Shown: in pieces, positions 61,033 through 62,511 of the stretch
Layout of the letters: each line of letters starts with the position of its first letter
Position numbering within the stretch: position 1 is the first letter of the stretch
Assembly: GCA_036495525.1 (NCBI GenBank)
Contig: DASXMR010000024.1
Coordinates: forward strand, 1 to 62,511
DNA length: 62,511 nt
Source of the DNA: DASXMR01 sp036495525
GTDB lineage: Bacteria > Actinomycetota > Actinomycetes > Streptosporangiales > Streptosporangiaceae
Reading direction: 5' to 3'
Program-made: the position numbers and the translations under genes
Notes under the pieces: model-generated
Seen by the model: only the letters and a program-made list of their open reading frames with translations
Databases searched by the model: none
Told to the model about the DNA's origin: nothing

Positions 61033-61182
61033 GAGCCGGGTCCTTTTCATCGTCGCTGGGGTGTCATTGGGGCCGGGCCGCACGGCCGCGGCTCGTCCGG
61101 AGCCGTAAGGGGCAACGGCCGACTGCCACTTTGTTACAGGAACGCGCTCCTGCTAGCGGTGATACGAACGTGCATGGTCTAG

Positions 61183-61370
61183 CTGCTCTGCAACCTGGTG
61201 CCGGGCAAGGAGTTCCGGGCCGGGCGCGCGTACCTGGTGACGGCAGATGGTGCGGTACGGCGGGTCGCCGATGACTTCTCGTTCCTCATGGCATGACAGT
61301 GACTCCGGACAACAGCAGCCTGATCGCGGGATCCGGCTGGGACGCCCTGGTCGCCTCCGACATCGGCGCT
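61183..61370 (+). pseudogene. SMP-30/gluconolactonase-family remnant
   Basis: One frame gives G-R-A-Y-L-V-T-A-D-G-A-V-R-R-V-A-D-D-F-S-F and stops at 61296. The next frame continues G-M-T-V-T-P-D-N-S-S-L-I-A-G, matching the F-P-N-G-M-x-V-T-P-D-x-x-x-L-I blade of SMP-30 proteins. Adding one base at about 61288 joins them. Flanking blades are absent and the segment runs into the next gene, so this is a short relic. Confidence 0.5.
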
Positions 61371-61389
61371 GACGGCTGGCGCCCCGAAA

Positions 61390-62070
61390 TCAGCCGGGCG
61401 GCCCGTCCTGACCGGCGAGTTCCTCCCGGGCCTCGATGACCGACTCGGCGATCCGGCCCGCGCCGCTGGCGTCGGCGATCGCTGCCGCCTCGTCCAGCAG
61501 CGGCTGGATGTCAGCGCGCCGGCCCTGTGCCCGGGCGACGTACGCCAGGCCGACCAGGTTCGCGGCCACGCCCGGCATGAGCCCGATCTCGCGGCGCAGC
61601 CGGGTCGATTCCTCCAGATGCCGTCGGGCCACATCCGGATGCCCGGTGAAGTGCGCGTCGATGCCGAGGTGCCGGAGCGCCTCGGCCATCGTGGCCTTCT
61701 CGCCAGCTTCGGTCGCGAGCTCAAGCGAGCGCTGCAGCAGCCGCACGGCGGCGACGTTGTCGCGCCGGACCACCTGGTGGAAGCAGCCGGCCCAGAACAG
61801 CGCCTCGGCCTCGCCGCTCACGTCGTCCAGCCGGTGGAACCGCTGCGCTGCCCGCTCGAAGAACGGCAGCTCGGCCGGGTTCTCCGTGGCTGACGCCGGA
61901 TCGTGGTCGCGCTGCAGCAGGAACCGGGTATGCAGGATCCGGCCGCGGGCAAGAGCTAGCTCGGCCTCCGCCGCGTCCAGCTCCCGGTCCGCCTCGTCGA
62001 GCAGGCTGGCGTCACCGCCGAATACAGCCTGCTCGTACAGCAGTCCGGCATGCCTCACTCGCTCGTCCAC
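61390..62070 (-). CDS. TPR-like helical repeat protein
   Basis: 226 aa, almost entirely helical. Repeats such as A-E-A-L-F-W-A-G-C-F-H-Q-V, L-L-Q-R-S-L-E-L-A-T-E-A-G-E-K and A-R-R-H-L-E-E-S-T-R-L-R-R-E-I-G are tetratricopeptide-type. Likely a protein-protein interaction module; the partner is unknown. GTG start with GAGGAGG about ten bases upstream. It is divergent from the TetM-like gene, with a perfect palindrome between them. Confidence 0.75.
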   Translation of the reverse strand: MDERVRHAGLLYEQAVFGGDASLLDEADRELDAAEAELALARGRILHTRFLLQRDHDPASATENPAELPFFERAAQRFHRLDDVSGEAEALFWAGCFHQVVRRDNVAAVRLLQRSLELATEAGEKATMAEALRHLGIDAHFTGHPDVARRHLEESTRLRREIGLMPGVAANLVGLAYVARAQGRRADIQPLLDEAAAIADASGAGRIAESVIEAREELAGQDGPPG

Positions 62071-62202
62071 TCGCCGGTCGCCTCCTCTTGATCGGGCATC
62101 CGCTTGATCGGGTATCCGCGGCCGACGGCCGGGCGAAAGCCAGGATGCCAGCCCGCCGGCGCCCCGGCGAAACTCAGCAGCGTGCCGCGCTGGTGCCGTG
62201 CT

Positions 62203-62218
62203 TTACTGCTGGCAGTAA
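62203..62218. promoter_or_regulatory. Perfect 16-bp palindrome between the TPR and TetM-like genes
   Basis: TTACTGC-TG-GCAGTAA has perfect 7-base arms and lies about 100 bases before the TetM-like start and 130 bases from the TPR gene. Size and symmetry suit a TetR-type operator controlling one or both genes. No regulator gene is visible in the window. Confidence 0.5.
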
Positions 62219-62243
62219 TCGTCCGAGTCTCAAGGGAGGGTAG

Positions 62244-62357
62244 ATGCGCGCTCGCGTTCATTCCGTCGTGATGGCCTCTTGGACCTACTCGAAGGGTATG
62301 ACGCGTGCAGGGCACGACTCTCAACCTTGGCATCCTGGCGCACGTAGACGCCGGTAA
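62244..62357 (+). CDS. Possible 37-aa upstream ORF overlapping the TetM-like start
   Basis: ATG 62244 follows GGGAGGG by three bases. The frame reads M-R-A-R-V-H-S-V-V-M-A-S-W-T-Y-S and ends at TAA 62357, after passing through the start of the resistance gene in another frame. Ribosomes stalled here could change access to the downstream start, as in translational attenuation of other resistance genes. There is no homology support. Confidence 0.35.
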   Translation: MRARVHSVVMASWTYSKGMTRAGHDSQPWHPGARRRR

Positions 62358-62511
62358 GACCACCCTCACTGAGCGGCTGCTCTACGGCGCAGGCGTCATC
62401 GACCAGGTCGGCAGCGTCGATGCCGGGACGACGCAGACTGACACGCTGGCGCTGGAGCGGCAGCGCGGGATCACCATCAAGTCCGCCGTCGCCTCGTTCG
62501 GCCTCGGTGAT
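62305..62511 (+). CDS. TetM/OtrA-type ribosomal protection GTPase (5' part; runs off window)
   Basis: 69 codons are visible. L-N-L-G-I-L-A-H-V-D-A-G-K-T-T-L (G1), G-A-G-V-I-D-Q-V-G-S-V-D-A-G-T-T-Q-T-D and L-E-R-Q-R-G-I-T-I-K-S-A (G2) match TetM/OtrA more closely than elongation factor G. The family displaces tetracycline from the ribosome using GTP. GTG start with GAAGGG about nine bases upstream. Whether it confers resistance cannot be judged from the fragment. Confidence 0.85.
   Translation, partial: MQGTTLNLGILAHVDAGKTTLTERLLYGAGVIDQVGSVDAGTTQTDTLALERQRGITIKSAVASFGLGD

Noticed and set aside
1..62511. tRNA, rRNA, riboswitch, insertion sequence or prophage
   Set aside because: No cloverleaf, conserved RNA element, transposase/integrase gene or terminal repeats were recognised; small RNAs cannot be excluded by eye.

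Overview
High-GC, gene-dense DNA with many GTG starts, mycothiol/ergothioneine-type chemistry, ECF sigma factors with C-terminal extensions, and several start codons placed six bases after a -10 box (leaderless mRNAs). Together these point to an aerobic, soil-type actinomycete. No rRNA, tRNA, CRISPR array or transposase was seen.

Layout. 1-7.5 kb: an isoprenylcysteine methyltransferase-like protein, a small membrane protein, an ECF41-type sigma factor, a 1350-aa DUF4011/superfamily-1 helicase/nuclease fusion, a lipoprotein and a VOC protein. 7.5-16.4 kb: a DUF2207-like membrane protein, a large HTH-NTPase-TPR (STAND) regulator, an acyl-CoA dehydrogenase/SDR pair behind a palindrome, a phosphotransferase, a VapBC toxin-antitoxin pair and another VOC protein. 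16.5-20.1 kb: an ergothioneine operon egtA-egtB-egtD with no egtC. 21.7-32.4 kb: a catabolic locus built around an IclR regulator. One arm encodes a CoA-transferase, a citryl-CoA-lyase-like enzyme and a LigB/LigA ring-cleavage dioxygenase. The divergent arm encodes an amidohydrolase, an MDR oxidoreductase and a ribose-type ABC importer. The same TGTCCG/CGGACA palindrome lies in front of all three transcription units. 32.5-42.4 kb: an M13 metallopeptidase, decayed DUF1835 and response-regulator genes, an ASCH/YCII/ECF42/RibD-like cluster, a secreted beta-barrel protein and two DUF202 proteins. 41.7-44 kb: a MarR regulon in which one 15-bp palindrome overlaps three promoters. 44-51 kb: a GntR regulator and an oligopeptide-type ABC importer with its operator. 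51-53 kb: a DinB/ArsR/AHSA1 cluster.

The most unusual locus is 53.0-59.4 kb. A leaderless 1471-aa gene encodes FHA-FHA-proline-rich linker-cytochrome P450-flavodoxin-FAD/NADPH reductase, that is, a P450 BM3-like self-sufficient enzyme with two phosphothreonine-binding modules at its N terminus. Its I-helix has lost the usual acid-threonine pair. A 56-aa two-helix membrane protein follows it, then a YrdC/TsaC-like protein on the same strand. A second YrdC-like protein lies divergently on the other side, and both share a P-T-x-T-G-Y variant of the family motif.

The last 3 kb look eroded. Two divergent genes have both lost their 5' ends at a single junction near 60302, a DUF6918 gene is frameshifted near its end, and an SMP-30 gene survives only as a remnant. 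A TetM/OtrA-type ribosomal protection gene begins behind a palindrome and an upstream ORF and runs off the window. Several single-base frameshifts across the window could be real decay or assembly error; the sequence alone cannot separate these.
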